From VAXT01 sp963850415 (GTDB lineage: Bacteria; Actinomycetota; Thermoleophilia; Gaiellales; Gaiellaceae), in NCBI GenBank assembly GCA_963850415.1, contig CAWKLE010000002.1:248001-312000 (forward strand): a stretch of 64,000 bases of DNA, written 5' to 3'. The notes beneath the pieces were generated by a model. The model ran no database searches and had not been told where the DNA came from. It saw nothing but the letters and a program-made list of their open reading frames with translations. The position numbers and the translations under genes are program-made. The first letter of the stretch is position 1; every line of letters begins with the position of its first letter. Shown here piece by piece: positions 1 through 9,261 of the stretch.

Positions 1-1
1 G

Positions 2-979
2 CTCAAGCGCGAGTCGTTTCGTGCGATGGGCACGGGCTGCGCGGTCGCCGCGACGGCGGACTCGCGCGACGTGTTCCTGACTCGGTCGGCGCTCGACGCC
101 GCCCAACGCGAAGTGGCGGCCTGCGAGCGCGCCTTGTCGCGGTTTGACGCGAGCAGCGACCTGTCGCGGCTCAACCGCGCCGGAGGCTCGTGGGTCACCG
201 TCGACACGCGGCTCATCGGCGCGCTTGCAGCCGCGCTTCGCGCGCGCACAGAAACCAGCGGGCGGTTCGACCCGACGATCCTCCCGGCGCTCGCCGCCGC
301 TGGCTACGACCGCTCCTTCGAGCTGCTCACGGAGCGACCGGCCATGCCGCTCCATGGCTGGCAGGCAGGCGCGCACATCGACCTCGACCGAGGGTCGGGT
401 AGGGCGCGAGTCGAGCGGGGGGCGGCCGTCGACCTGGGAGGCATCGGCAAAGGCTTCGCCGCGACGCGCGCGCTTGACGCGATGCGCGCGACATGGCCCG
501 CGCTGCCGGGAGCGCTGGTCGATCTGGGCGGCGACATCGCCGTCTGGGGCAACCCACCCGAGGGAGGGTCGTGGCGCGTGGACATCGCGGACCCACGAGT
601 GCCCGACGGCGTGGCCGGAACGCTCGAGCTCACGAGCGGAGGGGTCGCCACGTCCGGACGCGACAGGCGGCGCTTCGGACCCGGCGGGCGGCTCCATCAC
701 CTCATCGACCCGGTGACGGGCGCGCCCGCCACCGCCGGCCCGCTCTCGGTCACGGTCATCGCCCCGAGCGCCACGGAGGCCGAGGCCCATGCGACCGCCC
801 TCGCAATTGCGGAGGTCAGCGACGCGCGCGATCAGCTCGCTTCTCGCCCCGACATCGCAGCGCTGCTCTTCTCACAGTTCGGCGAGCCCATCGCGATTGG
901 CCGTCTTCCTCTCGTTCGTGAGCGCCCGCGAGGACGGCTCGTCATTACCACGCAGGGAGGTCGGTTCTCATGGCACTGA
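2..979 (+). CDS. apbE: FAD:protein FMN transferase (ApbE family), 5' end outside window
   Basis: ApbE enzymes move FMN from FAD onto Thr/Ser of flavoproteins, usually outside the membrane. The open frame continues upstream of the first ATG at 26, and the codons before it read LKRESFRA directly before MGT. Family members have this FxAMGT strand well inside the protein, so the real start probably lies left of the window. Visible signatures are DLGGIGKGFA, the LVDLGGDIAVWG strand, and LHHLIDPVTGAPA near the C-terminus. The end overlaps the following lipoprotein gene by 10 bases, which suggests co-translation. The flavinylated target is not in view. Confidence 0.88.
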   Translation, partial: LKRESFRAMGTGCAVAATADSRDVFLTRSALDAAQREVAACERALSRFDASSDLSRLNRAGGSWVTVDTRLIGALAAALRARTETSGRFDPTILPALAAAGYDRSFELLTERPAMPLHGWQAGAHIDLDRGSGRARVERGAAVDLGGIGKGFAATRALDAMRATWPALPGALVDLGGDIAVWGNPPEGGSWRVDIADPRVPDGVAGTLELTSGGVATSGRDRRRFGPGGRLHHLIDPVTGAPATAGPLSVTVIAPSATEAEAHATALAIAEVSDARDQLASRPDIAALLFSQFGEPIAIGRLPLVRERPRGRLVITTQGGRFSWH

Positions 980-1458
980 AGGCCCACGCACGCACAGGAA
1001 GGCACGTCGCGGCACTCGCTACCGCGGCGCTCGTCGTCGCAGTCTTGACCGGCTGCGGGGGCAGCGGGGGTAGCGGTGGCGGCGGAGGAGGGGGCAACCA
1101 GTCGGCTGCCGATTTCATCCGCGAGGTCACGACGCAGTTTTCACGCGGCCAGTCCGGACGGCTTTGGGACACGCTCCACCCCGCTGACCAGGCCATCGTC
1201 AGTCGCGCGCGCTACACGACGTGCCAAAGCAACTCTGGCTTCGACCTGAAGAAGTTCAAGGTTCTCGAGACGTACGCCGACCCGATCGACGTCGCGGGAA
1301 GGACGAGGCCTTCGACGGCGGTCTCCGTTCGGGTGACCGCGGACGACGGGGTGACGACCGCGACCATGCACGCCATCAGGGTCAACGGGAAGTGGCGCTG
1401 GACCCTGCCGTCCGCCGACTACGCCGCCTATAAGCAAGGCAAGTGTCCGTCGTCCTAG
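970..1458 (+). CDS. Small lipoprotein of unknown function
   Basis: 162 residues. The N-terminus has a basic stretch, a hydrophobic core and the lipobox LTGC near residue 29, so the mature protein should be a membrane-anchored lipoprotein starting with Cys. A flexible Gly/Ser linker follows, then about 115 residues resembling small NTF2-like or DUF4878-type secreted domains (substrate-free, no catalytic motif seen). That domain guess is weak. It starts inside the last codons of apbE and probably shares its message. A role linked to the flavinylated partner is possible but unsupported. Confidence 0.6.
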   Translation: MALKAHARTGRHVAALATAALVVAVLTGCGGSGGSGGGGGGGNQSAADFIREVTTQFSRGQSGRLWDTLHPADQAIVSRARYTTCQSNSGFDLKKFKVLETYADPIDVAGRTRPSTAVSVRVTADDGVTTATMHAIRVNGKWRWTLPSADYAAYKQGKCPSS

Positions 1459-1616
1459 ATTTTGCAAATGCTGCAAAGGCGCCTAGGTTGCGAGCGTTCT
1501 GCAAGCAGCCGGCTTCCGCTGGCTGCCGCGCGGTTCAGCCCCAACGCAGCGACTGGCCCTCGATTTTGGCTTGGAACCTGCATTACGGGGGAATGCGGTC
1601 GCACGCACATGGTCGC

Positions 1617-1670
1617 CCGAGGCGGCTCATAACCCGGAGGTCGCAGGTTCAAATCCTGCCCCCGCTACCT
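1617..1670 (+). pseudogene. Degenerate 3' part of an initiator tRNA (CAT anticodon)
   Basis: The 3' half of a tRNA-fMet is recognisable: anticodon loop CTCATAA, a five-base variable loop, a perfect five-pair T stem (GCAGG/CCTGC) around TTCAAAT, acceptor strand CCCCGCT and discriminator A. The 5' half is broken. The 5' anticodon strand CCG...GG carries four extra bases (AGGC, 1620-1623), without which it would pair perfectly with CCCGG. No D arm and no matching acceptor 5' strand can be built from 1584-1616. It looks like an attachment-site remnant or tRNA pseudogene rather than a working tRNA. Confidence 0.6.
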
Positions 1671-1729
1671 CGAAAGGGCTTGGAAACGGGGCCTTTGCTT
1701 ATCGAGCCACGATGCAAGAATGGCGATCG

Positions 1730-4507
1730 ATGGCTGGAGAGGTCATCGGGCGGGAGCAAGAGCTTGAAGAGCTTGGACGCTTCCTCGACGCCGTTGACGG
1801 TCTCCCGGCTGCGCTTGTGCTGGAGGGCTCGCCGGGCATCGGCAAGACAGTGCTCTGGCGCGCCGGCCTCGATCTCGCCCGCGCGCGCGGCTTCCGGGTT
1901 CTAGAAGCGATTCCGGCGTCAGCGGAGACAAGGCTCTCGCTTTCGGCCGTAGTCGATCTGCTCGCTCCCGTGCTCGCCGATGTGTTGCCGACGCTGCCGG
2001 CTCCGCAGCGGCGGGCGCTCGAGGTCGCCCTCCTGCTCGCCGAGCCCGAAGGGTCGCCTCCGGACGCACGCGCTCTGGACGCTGCGCTGCTCAGCGTGCT
2101 GCGTGGTCTCGCGAGTGATCCCTTGCTTGTCGCTGTTGATGATGTGCAGTGGCTCGACGGAGCGTCCGCAGCCGCGCTCATGTTCGCTGTGCGCCGCCTG
2201 CGTGACGAACCGATCGCTCTTCTGCTCACCCGGCGACTGCAAGAGGGAGTGTCGCCGGATCCGCTTGACCTGGACCGCGCACTCAATCCCGTCCGTATTG
2301 AACGCTTGTCCGTGGGGCCGCTCAGCATTGGCGCGCTCCACAAACTGATCCAATCGGGACTCGAGGTTTCGCTCCCGCGCCCGCTGATGCGTCGCGTCCA
2401 TGAGACTTCGGCTGGCAATCCGTTTTTCGCACTCGAGTTGGGGCGTGCCCTCATGCGTCGTGGCGGCGAGATCGATCCTGGCGCAGCGCTGCCGCTTCCG
2501 GACGAACTGCTCTCCCTCGTTTCGGACCGACTCGCTGCACTTCCAGATGAAACCGGCTCCGCCCTCACTGCCGTGGCGGCGGTTTCGCAACCAACCACGC
2601 GCCTGATCAACTCGGTCGTGGATAACGGTATGACTGCGCTCGAGGCCGCCGTTGACGCGAATGTCGTCGTGGTTATCGGAGACCGGATCGCCTTCACTCA
2701 CCCGTTGCTCGCGTCCGCCGCGTACCTTATGGCCCCACTGAGTAGACGCCGAGAGCTTCACCGACGTCTCGCATCGCTCGCCGGCGAGCCCGAAGAGCGA
2801 GCACGACACCTTGCGCTAGTCGCAGACGCTCCCGATGAGGACGTCGCCCAGGCGCTCGAAAGGGGAGCGCGGCAAGCGTTCGAGCGCGGCGCTCCGAGCG
2901 CCGCCGCTGATTTGTCCGCCCTCGCTCGCCGGCTGACGCCGGCGGATGAGGCGGGGGGCGTACGCCGCCGCAGCCTCGCCGAGGCGGGGTACGCGCTCCA
3001 GGCCGGAGATCCGGAGCGCGTCCGGGAGGTACTCGAGGACGTGCTAGCCGTGTCACCGCCCGGCTCGGCTCGGGCTGAGGCGCTTTCCTACCTCGGCCGT
3101 TATTACATGTCCGGGATCGATTGGCGTAAGTCCGCGGAGGTGCTCTGGGACGCGCTTGGAGAGGCAGGCGCCGACTCCGTCGTGTGTGCCCACTGCGAGC
3201 TGGAGTTGGCAGTCACGCTTCTCCTCCTTCGAGCCGACATGCGCGACGTTGCAGCACACGCCCGGACTGCGGCGGAGCTCGCAGAACAGGTCGGCGAACT
3301 TGCGGTCTTGGGTGAGGCTCTAGCGATCCAGGCTGAAAGCGAGTTCCTGCTCGGCCGCCCGCCTACCCCCGCCGTTCGCGAGCGTGCTCTCGAGCTCGAG
3401 CAATCGATGGACGACACCTTCCCTGTAGTGCGGCCGAGCTCGTTCTTCGCCTACGTGGACGCGCTCGCGGATCGCCACGTTCGCGCGCTCACCGCTTACG
3501 ACCAGCTCTGCGCACGCGCCAACGAGCACGGGGACGAGAGCTCGCTTGCTTGGCTGCTGCTTCGCGCCGCGCTCGTCGAGGTCTCGACTGGAGCATGGCA
3601 GCAGGCCGAGCAGAGAATCGCAGAGGCCGAGGAAATCGTCGTTCAGACCGGCCAGTCAGCAAACCACGCCCTGGCACTCGCGACGCGAGCTCTCCTCGAG
3701 GCCCACCTCGGCCGTGTCCTGTCCGCCCGGAAGGCCGGAGTCGCTGCGCTCGAGCTTGCAGATCGCACAGGCGCTGCCATCCCACGGTGGATCGCGCTTA
3801 CGGCGCTCGGCTTCCTCGAGCTGTCGCTCGATCGATGGGCCGAAGCCGAGACTACTCTCATCCCGCTGGTAGCGCAGACACGCGCCGCCTCGATCGGCGA
3901 GCCAGGTGAGCTGCGATTCCTTCCCGACCTGATCGAGACGCTAATCGCCCTTGGACGGATCGAGGACGCGGCCGAGCACCTCGAGTTCCTCGAGGAGCGT
4001 GGGCGTGCGACCCGACGTGTCTCGGCGCTGGCCGCTGCGGCCCGCTGCCGGGCGTTGATCGCCTTGACCGGAGGAGACGTTGCCGGTTCGCTCGCTGCCG
4101 TCGAGCGCGCGCTTGATCTGCAGGACCGACTGGAGATGAAGTTCGAACGCGCGCGAACTCGGCTTGTCTTGGGCGTCGCTCGCAGGCGGGCGCTGCAGAT
4201 GCGCGACGCGCGGACGGCGCTGAGCGAAGCCCTCGCAGCATTTGACGAGCTTGGCGCGCAGCTTTGGTCCGAGAAGGCTCGCCGCGAACTGTCCCGGATC
4301 GGCGGGCGCACAGCAGCCGGCACCGGGCTGACCGCCAGCGAGGAGCGCGTGGCCGCCCTCGTCGCAGAAGGCCGAACGAACCGGGAGGTCGCGGCTGCGC
4401 TGTTCCTCAGCGAGCGGACAGTGGCGAGCCACCTGACCCACATCTACGCCAAGCTCGAAGTCCGCTCGCGCACCGAGCTCGCGGCCCGCTTCGCCCTGAA
4501 CAGCTAG
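1730..4507 (+). CDS. LAL-type LuxR regulator with AAA+ ATPase domain
   Basis: About 925 residues from the ATG at 1730 (MAGEVIGREQ). An ATG at 1712 is an alternative. The open frame runs back through the tRNA fragment, but that part is not protein-like. The Walker A motif GSPGIGKT lies near residue 35, Walker B LLVAVDDVQW near 135, a long helical TPR-like region in the middle, and a LuxR helix-turn-helix (LTASEERVAALVAEG...SERTVASHLTHIYAKL) in the last 60 residues. This is the MalT/LAL layout of large ATP-dependent activators. The ligand is unknown. Codons ending in T (CTT, GTT, GAT) look more common than in neighbours, which fits acquisition with the adjacent tRNA fragment. Confidence 0.9.
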   Translation: MAGEVIGREQELEELGRFLDAVDGLPAALVLEGSPGIGKTVLWRAGLDLARARGFRVLEAIPASAETRLSLSAVVDLLAPVLADVLPTLPAPQRRALEVALLLAEPEGSPPDARALDAALLSVLRGLASDPLLVAVDDVQWLDGASAAALMFAVRRLRDEPIALLLTRRLQEGVSPDPLDLDRALNPVRIERLSVGPLSIGALHKLIQSGLEVSLPRPLMRRVHETSAGNPFFALELGRALMRRGGEIDPGAALPLPDELLSLVSDRLAALPDETGSALTAVAAVSQPTTRLINSVVDNGMTALEAAVDANVVVVIGDRIAFTHPLLASAAYLMAPLSRRRELHRRLASLAGEPEERARHLALVADAPDEDVAQALERGARQAFERGAPSAAADLSALARRLTPADEAGGVRRRSLAEAGYALQAGDPERVREVLEDVLAVSPPGSARAEALSYLGRYYMSGIDWRKSAEVLWDALGEAGADSVVCAHCELELAVTLLLLRADMRDVAAHARTAAELAEQVGELAVLGEALAIQAESEFLLGRPPTPAVRERALELEQSMDDTFPVVRPSSFFAYVDALADRHVRALTAYDQLCARANEHGDESSLAWLLLRAALVEVSTGAWQQAEQRIAEAEEIVVQTGQSANHALALATRALLEAHLGRVLSARKAGVAALELADRTGAAIPRWIALTALGFLELSLDRWAEAETTLIPLVAQTRAASIGEPGELRFLPDLIETLIALGRIEDAAEHLEFLEERGRATRRVSALAAAARCRALIALTGGDVAGSLAAVERALDLQDRLEMKFERARTRLVLGVARRRALQMRDARTALSEALAAFDELGAQLWSEKARRELSRIGGRTAAGTGLTASEERVAALVAEGRTNREVAAALFLSERTVASHLTHIYAKLEVRSRTELAARFALNS

Positions 4508-4638
4508 CCGGAGCAAGTTCAGGGGGTTCCACGGAGCCGGTTAGCCGTCTTGCCCGTCCGCCATGTCGCCGTGGCCTGGGCTCGAACCGCGGAAGCTTCT
4601 GCGGAAGTTGTGCGTCTAGTGGATCTCCGCCCCTGAAG

Positions 4639-5859
4639 CTAGGGAGCTGCTGAACGAGCCACCGTCGCGGTCTTGCGCTCCGGGTTGAAGAAGGGGAGCT
4701 CGACCACCGTCGCCGGCACCCGGCTGCGCTGTGCTTCCACGGTCCACTCGACGTCCATCCTCGTGCCGAGCTCGCTCTGGCTTGCGTCGACCGACGCCAG
4801 CGCCACCACCTTCTTGAGGGTGGGACTCCACGTCGTGCTGGTTGCCTTGCCGATCTGGCGACCCCGGGTGTAGAGAGGGACCGCCTCGCGCGAGGGAGCC
4901 GGATCCAGCGCCGGCGTCAGCCCCTTCGCCCGATAGAGCTCCTCCAGTGGGCCCCATTCAAGCTCCAAACCGACGAGCCTCCGCGGCGGCCCACCACGCT
5001 CCCTTTCTCGCTCGAGCGCACGACGACCGACGAATTCCGTCTCCTTGCCGAAGTCGACGAAGTGGCCGAGGACGCCCAGCTCGAAGGGCGAGAACGACTG
5101 CTCGGGGATGAGGGCTCGCCGCACCGAGTCGAAGTCCACTTCGATGAGGATCAGCCCTGCCTCGATCCGCACGACGTCGAGAGCGAGCATCCCGGCAGGC
5201 CTGGCCCCGTACGAGCGCCCTGCACGCGCGAAGGCGTCCCAGACCTCCACCGCACTCGCGTTCTCCACCCACACCTCGTAGCCCAGGTCGCCGGTGTATC
5301 CGGTCCGGGAGACGTCGACGGGGATCCCCGCGACCTTCGCGGCCCGCCGGCCGAAGTACCTCAGGTCCTCCCACCCTGTGTCGGTGGCCGTCTCCAGGAC
5401 GTCGCGGCTCAGTGGGCCCTGTACCGCCAGCGCGGCCACGCGTTCGCTCACGTCCTCGATCGCGACGTCCAGGCCGCGCGCGTTCATCCGGAACCAGCGC
5501 AGCGACGGATCGGCGGCCGTCCAGCGGTAGCTCTGCTCGTCCAGCCGGGCGACCGTCCCATCGTCCACGACAAGGCCGTCTTCGTTGCACCAGGACGTGT
5601 AGTAGACGCGGCCGACGGCGAGCTTGTTCGCGTCGCGCGTGATCACGCGGTCGACGAGCCGCGTCGCGTCCGGGCCGGTGACGAGATACTTGTAGAGAGG
5701 CGAGACATCGATGAACGCGGCCGCCTCGCGGATGGCGTTGTACTCGATCTCGTGGGAGTCGTCATACGCGCTGGCGGCGAGATAGCCCGACCATTCCCGC
5801 CACTGCTGCTTGCGGTTGAGCGGCGCCGCGCGAGGATAGAACGCGGTTCCTACCGACAC
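4639..5859 (-). CDS. Aminomethyltransferase-family protein (GcvT-like)
   Basis: 406 residues from a GTG start. The fold signature of tetrahydrofolate-dependent GcvT/YgfZ/dimethylglycine dehydrogenase domains is visible: an early LxDVSPLYKY-type strand, ALAVQGPLSRD in the middle, SRTGYTGDLGYEVWV, then GMLALDVVRIEAGL and a C-terminal beta-barrel. The glycine-cleavage partners gcvH and gcvP are not nearby, so it is unlikely to be the housekeeping T protein. It is divergent, 87 bases away, from two amine-oxidase-like flavoproteins. A joint role in demethylating or degrading an N-methylated amine, with folate as C1 acceptor, is an inference. Confidence 0.8.
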   Translation of the reverse strand: MSVGTAFYPRAAPLNRKQQWREWSGYLAASAYDDSHEIEYNAIREAAAFIDVSPLYKYLVTGPDATRLVDRVITRDANKLAVGRVYYTSWCNEDGLVVDDGTVARLDEQSYRWTAADPSLRWFRMNARGLDVAIEDVSERVAALAVQGPLSRDVLETATDTGWEDLRYFGRRAAKVAGIPVDVSRTGYTGDLGYEVWVENASAVEVWDAFARAGRSYGARPAGMLALDVVRIEAGLILIEVDFDSVRRALIPEQSFSPFELGVLGHFVDFGKETEFVGRRALERERERGGPPRRLVGLELEWGPLEELYRAKGLTPALDPAPSREAVPLYTRGRQIGKATSTTWSPTLKKVVALASVDASQSELGTRMDVEWTVEAQRSRVPATVVELPFFNPERKTATVARSAAP

Positions 5860-5946
5860 CGCGGCACTACGACTTCGAGACGTTGCTCATCGGGCGCCAA
5901 CTATAGACCGGCCGCTTTTCGGGTCTCCCCGTTAGTGTCGCCGCTG

Positions 5947-7533
5947 ATGCCGAACGCCAACACGTACGACGCCGTGGTCATCGGCGGCGGCCACAACGGG
6001 TTGGTGGCTGCCGCGTACCTCGCACGCGCAGGACTCAAGGTCGTGGTGCTCGAGCGGCGCCACGTCCTCGGCGGTGCGGCGGTGACCGAGGAGGTCTTCC
6101 CTGGCTTCCGGTTCAGCGTCGCGTCGTACGTCGTCTCGCTCCTCCGCCCCGAGATCGTCCGCGAGCTCGAGCTCCCGAAGCACGGTCTCGAGATCTTGCC
6201 GCTCGACGGGACGTTCACCCCCCTCGACGACGATTACTTGTGGCGGGTGAACGACCACGGCCGCACGATCCGCGAGCTTCGGCGTTGGTCGGCGAGCGAC
6301 GCGGAAGCGTACGAGGAGTACAGCCGGCTGATGCTCGAGATGGCGCAGTTCATCAAGCCGATCCTGTCCCTTGCGCCGCCGGACCCCGGCAGGTTCCGTC
6401 CCCGCGAATGGCTGCCGGTCGCGCGTCTCGCTCGCGCGTTCAACGACCTTCCCCGCGAGCAGCAGGCGATCTTCGTCCAGCTGATGACGATGAGCGCCGC
6501 GGACTTTCTCGGCCAGTGGTTCGAGACCGATCCGCTCATAGCCACGATGAGCGCCTCTGGGATCATCGGGACGTTTCAAGGGATCCGCTCCCCAGGGACC
6601 GCCTACGTCCTTCTCCACCACTACATGGGCGAGATCGACGGCGTCTTGCGGGCCTGGGGAATTCCGCGTGGAGGAACCGGCGCGGTCAGTGAGGCGATCG
6701 CGGGGGCGGCTCGGTCGCTCGGCGTCGAGATCCGCACCGAGGCCGCCGTCGAGCAGATCCTGACCCGAGGGGACGAAGTAGCCGGCGCCGTCATGAGCTC
6801 GGGCGAAGAAGTGACCGGGCGGGTGACGTTGTCGAGCCTGGACCCACAGCAGACGTTTGTCCGGCTCCTCCCGCCCGGGCTGCTCGATGCGTCGTTTCTC
6901 GAGGACGTAGAGCGCTACCGGTACCGCGGCTCCAGCGGGAAAGTGAATCTCGCGCTGGACGGGCTTCCCGAGTTCACATGCCTGCCCGGCGAAGGCGAGC
7001 ACCTGCGTGGCGCGATCAGCTTCAGCCCGGGGGTCGACTACATGGAGCTTGCCTACGACGATGCAAAGTCGGGGCGCTTCAGCCGGCGTCCTTACATCGA
7101 CATGATCATCCCCACCCTCGTCGATCGGTCCATGGCGCCGCCCGGCAAGCACGTGATGAGCTGCTTCGTCCAGTACGCGCCCTACCAGTTGGCCGCCGGG
7201 GACGAGTGGGACGCTGCCCGGCGCGAGGCGTTTGGCGAGACAGTGGTCGACACGATCGCGGAGCGGGCGCCGAACATCCGCGACCTCATCCTTCACGCGC
7301 AGGTGCTCACGCCCAAGGACATCGAGGACACGTTCGGCCTCTCAGAGGGCAACATCTTCCAGGGGGAGCTCTCCCTCGAGCAGCTCTTCTTCAACCGGCC
7401 CGTACCGGGCTGGGCGCGCTACCGAACGCCGCTGCAGAACCTCTGGATGTGCGGCTCGGCGACGCATCCGGGCGGGGGGATCATGGGGGCGTCCGGCCGT
7501 CTCGCCGCCCTCCAGGTCGTGCGCTCGCTCTGA
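5947..7533 (+). CDS. FAD-dependent oxidoreductase, PYROXD2/phytoene-desaturase-like
   Basis: 528 residues. The N-terminal Rossmann motif VVIGGGHNGLVAAAYLARAG binds FAD, with the acidic residue in VVLERR. The C-terminal FAD strand is WMCGSATHPGGGIMGASG. This matches the COG1233 family, which includes carotenoid desaturases and PYROXD2. With no carotenoid synthesis genes nearby, a carotenoid role is not supported. The ATG at 5947 gives a start three residues before the nucleotide-binding strand. It overlaps the next paralogue by one base (TGATG), so the two are translationally coupled and may form a heteromer. Confidence 0.88.
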   Translation: MPNANTYDAVVIGGGHNGLVAAAYLARAGLKVVVLERRHVLGGAAVTEEVFPGFRFSVASYVVSLLRPEIVRELELPKHGLEILPLDGTFTPLDDDYLWRVNDHGRTIRELRRWSASDAEAYEEYSRLMLEMAQFIKPILSLAPPDPGRFRPREWLPVARLARAFNDLPREQQAIFVQLMTMSAADFLGQWFETDPLIATMSASGIIGTFQGIRSPGTAYVLLHHYMGEIDGVLRAWGIPRGGTGAVSEAIAGAARSLGVEIRTEAAVEQILTRGDEVAGAVMSSGEEVTGRVTLSSLDPQQTFVRLLPPGLLDASFLEDVERYRYRGSSGKVNLALDGLPEFTCLPGEGEHLRGAISFSPGVDYMELAYDDAKSGRFSRRPYIDMIIPTLVDRSMAPPGKHVMSCFVQYAPYQLAAGDEWDAARREAFGETVVDTIAERAPNIRDLILHAQVLTPKDIEDTFGLSEGNIFQGELSLEQLFFNRPVPGWARYRTPLQNLWMCGSATHPGGGIMGASGRLAALQVVRSL

Positions 7534-9131
7534 TGGCCTACGACGCGGTCATCGTGGGAGGCGGTCACAACGGGCTCGTCACGGCTGCATACCTCGCGAA
7601 GGCCGGGCTGGAGACGCTCGTCCTCGAGCGTCGCGACCGTGTCGGCGGCCCGCTGGCATCCGAGGAGCTCATCGCCGATCTCGTCGGAAACCTGCGTCGT
7701 GATGTCGTCACGGAGCTCGGGCTGGGAGCGCATGGTTTCCAGGCGATCGAGCCCGACGTCGTGGCCTTCGCCCCCTCTGCGGACGGGCCTGGACTGACGA
7801 TGTGGCGAGACCCTGTTCGCACGGCGACGGAGCTTCGAGAGCGGCCCAATCCGCGTCAGGCCGAAGCGTTCCTCGCCTTCGACGGCAAGATCCGCATGCT
7901 GGCCGAGTTCGTCGCTCGAATCCAGGAAGCTGAGCCACCCGATCTGCAATCCCCTTCGTTCTCGGAGGCGGGCACCGGCCTCACGCTGCTGAACTCGCTG
8001 CGGCAACTCGGTCGGGAGGAGAAACGCGAGACGCTGCGGGCCATGCCGATGTCCGTGGCTGACTTCGTGAGTGAGGCCGTCGAGGACGAGGCGCTTCAGG
8101 GAGTACTCGGCGCGAGGGGTGTTCGCTACTCGGCCATGGGTCCCAGGTCGGCGGGGACCGCGCTGAACTTCCTCTGGGACTCGGCCTCGGGAGGAGGTGC
8201 CGCGGGTCGCACGGTCTTTGCGCGCGGCGGGCCGCGTGCGCTGGCCGATGCGCTCCTGTCCGCGGCACAGAGCCACGGTGCGACAGTTCGATGCGACGCC
8301 GAGGTCGCGGCCATTCGCACGGGACGAGGCTTCGCCGTCGGGGTCGTCCTCGCGAACGGCGAGGAGATCGATACCAGGATCGTCGCCTCGAGCGCCGACC
8401 CGAAGCAAACCCTCCTGCGGCTCCTCGACCCGGCCGAGGTCGGCCCGACCCTCGGCTGGCGCGCGGAGCACATCCGGGCGCCCGGCGTCGTGGCGAAGGT
8501 GACGCTGGTCCTGGACGGCCTCCCGGCGATCGTGGCCGACGAGGAGCGCCTCAGGGGGCGAATCGTCATAGCGCCCAGTCTTCAAGCCCTCGAGCTTGCG
8601 TTCAACGACTCGAAGTACGGCCGGATCTCGGAGCGCCCGTATCTCGAGGCCACGATCCCGACCCTCTCCGACCCGTCGCTCGCTCCGGAAGGCACACATG
8701 TGCTGAGTGCGCTTTTCCAATACGCGCCGCGCGATCTTCGTGACGGGGACTGGGATGAGGCAGCGCGCGAGCGCGTTGCGGACGCGACCGTGGAGACGAT
8801 GGAGACCTACGCGCCCGGTCTCGCGAAGCGAATCACCGCTCGCCACGTCGTGACGCCTGCGGACCTCGAGCTTGAATATGGCCTCAGCGGCGGGCACCCG
8901 ATGCACGGCGAGCACGCCCTGGACCAGTTCTTCGCCTGGCGGCCTCTCCTCGGCCACGCGCGGTATCGGCTCGCCGGGATCCGCGGCCTCTACCTGTGCG
9001 GGGCGGGCGCGCATCCCGGCGGCGGAGTCACCGGCGGCCCCGGGAGGAACGCAGCTCGGGCGATCCTTGCCGACGCTCGGCGAGCTCGACGCCGGAGCGC
9101 AAGGCTTCGCGCACGCGATGCGCCGGCGTAA
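7533..9131 (+). CDS. FAD-dependent oxidoreductase, second PYROXD2-like paralogue
   Basis: 532 residues, starting in the stop codon of the previous gene. It has the same architecture: AVIVGGGHNGLVTAAYLAKAG at the N-terminus and LYLCGAGAHPGGGVTGGPG at the C-terminus. The second half resembles its neighbour closely (for example LELAFNDSKYGRISERPYLE against MELAYDDAKSGRFSRRPYID), so the pair arose by tandem duplication. The region after the first FAD strand is shorter and diverged, which suggests a different substrate. The C-terminal tail after the family's usual end is Arg-rich and may be unstructured. Confidence 0.86.
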   Translation: MAYDAVIVGGGHNGLVTAAYLAKAGLETLVLERRDRVGGPLASEELIADLVGNLRRDVVTELGLGAHGFQAIEPDVVAFAPSADGPGLTMWRDPVRTATELRERPNPRQAEAFLAFDGKIRMLAEFVARIQEAEPPDLQSPSFSEAGTGLTLLNSLRQLGREEKRETLRAMPMSVADFVSEAVEDEALQGVLGARGVRYSAMGPRSAGTALNFLWDSASGGGAAGRTVFARGGPRALADALLSAAQSHGATVRCDAEVAAIRTGRGFAVGVVLANGEEIDTRIVASSADPKQTLLRLLDPAEVGPTLGWRAEHIRAPGVVAKVTLVLDGLPAIVADEERLRGRIVIAPSLQALELAFNDSKYGRISERPYLEATIPTLSDPSLAPEGTHVLSALFQYAPRDLRDGDWDEAARERVADATVETMETYAPGLAKRITARHVVTPADLELEYGLSGGHPMHGEHALDQFFAWRPLLGHARYRLAGIRGLYLCGAGAHPGGGVTGGPGRNAARAILADARRARRRSARLRARDAPA

Positions 9132-9261
9132 CGGGCGCTACGGCAGGACGTAACGGCGCTGCAGGCGCTCCGCGTCGTCAGGGCCTTCGACGGTTCACCG
9201 AAACCGGCTACGGACCCCTGCCGTAGACCGAGAGTCAACCCCCGAACGGCAAGGAGCTGAG

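Noticed and set aside
1571..1711. N-terminal extension of the LAL regulator back to 1571
   Set aside because: The extension translates the tRNA fragment (NPEVAGSNPAPAT), a known kind of false peptide; the family start fits the ATG at 1730.
4540..4600. tRNA-like sequence on the minus strand (GGTTCGAGCCC) after the LAL regulator
   Set aside because: The T stem does not pair (CGCGG against CCAGG) and no other arm can be built, so a flanking second attachment site is not supported.
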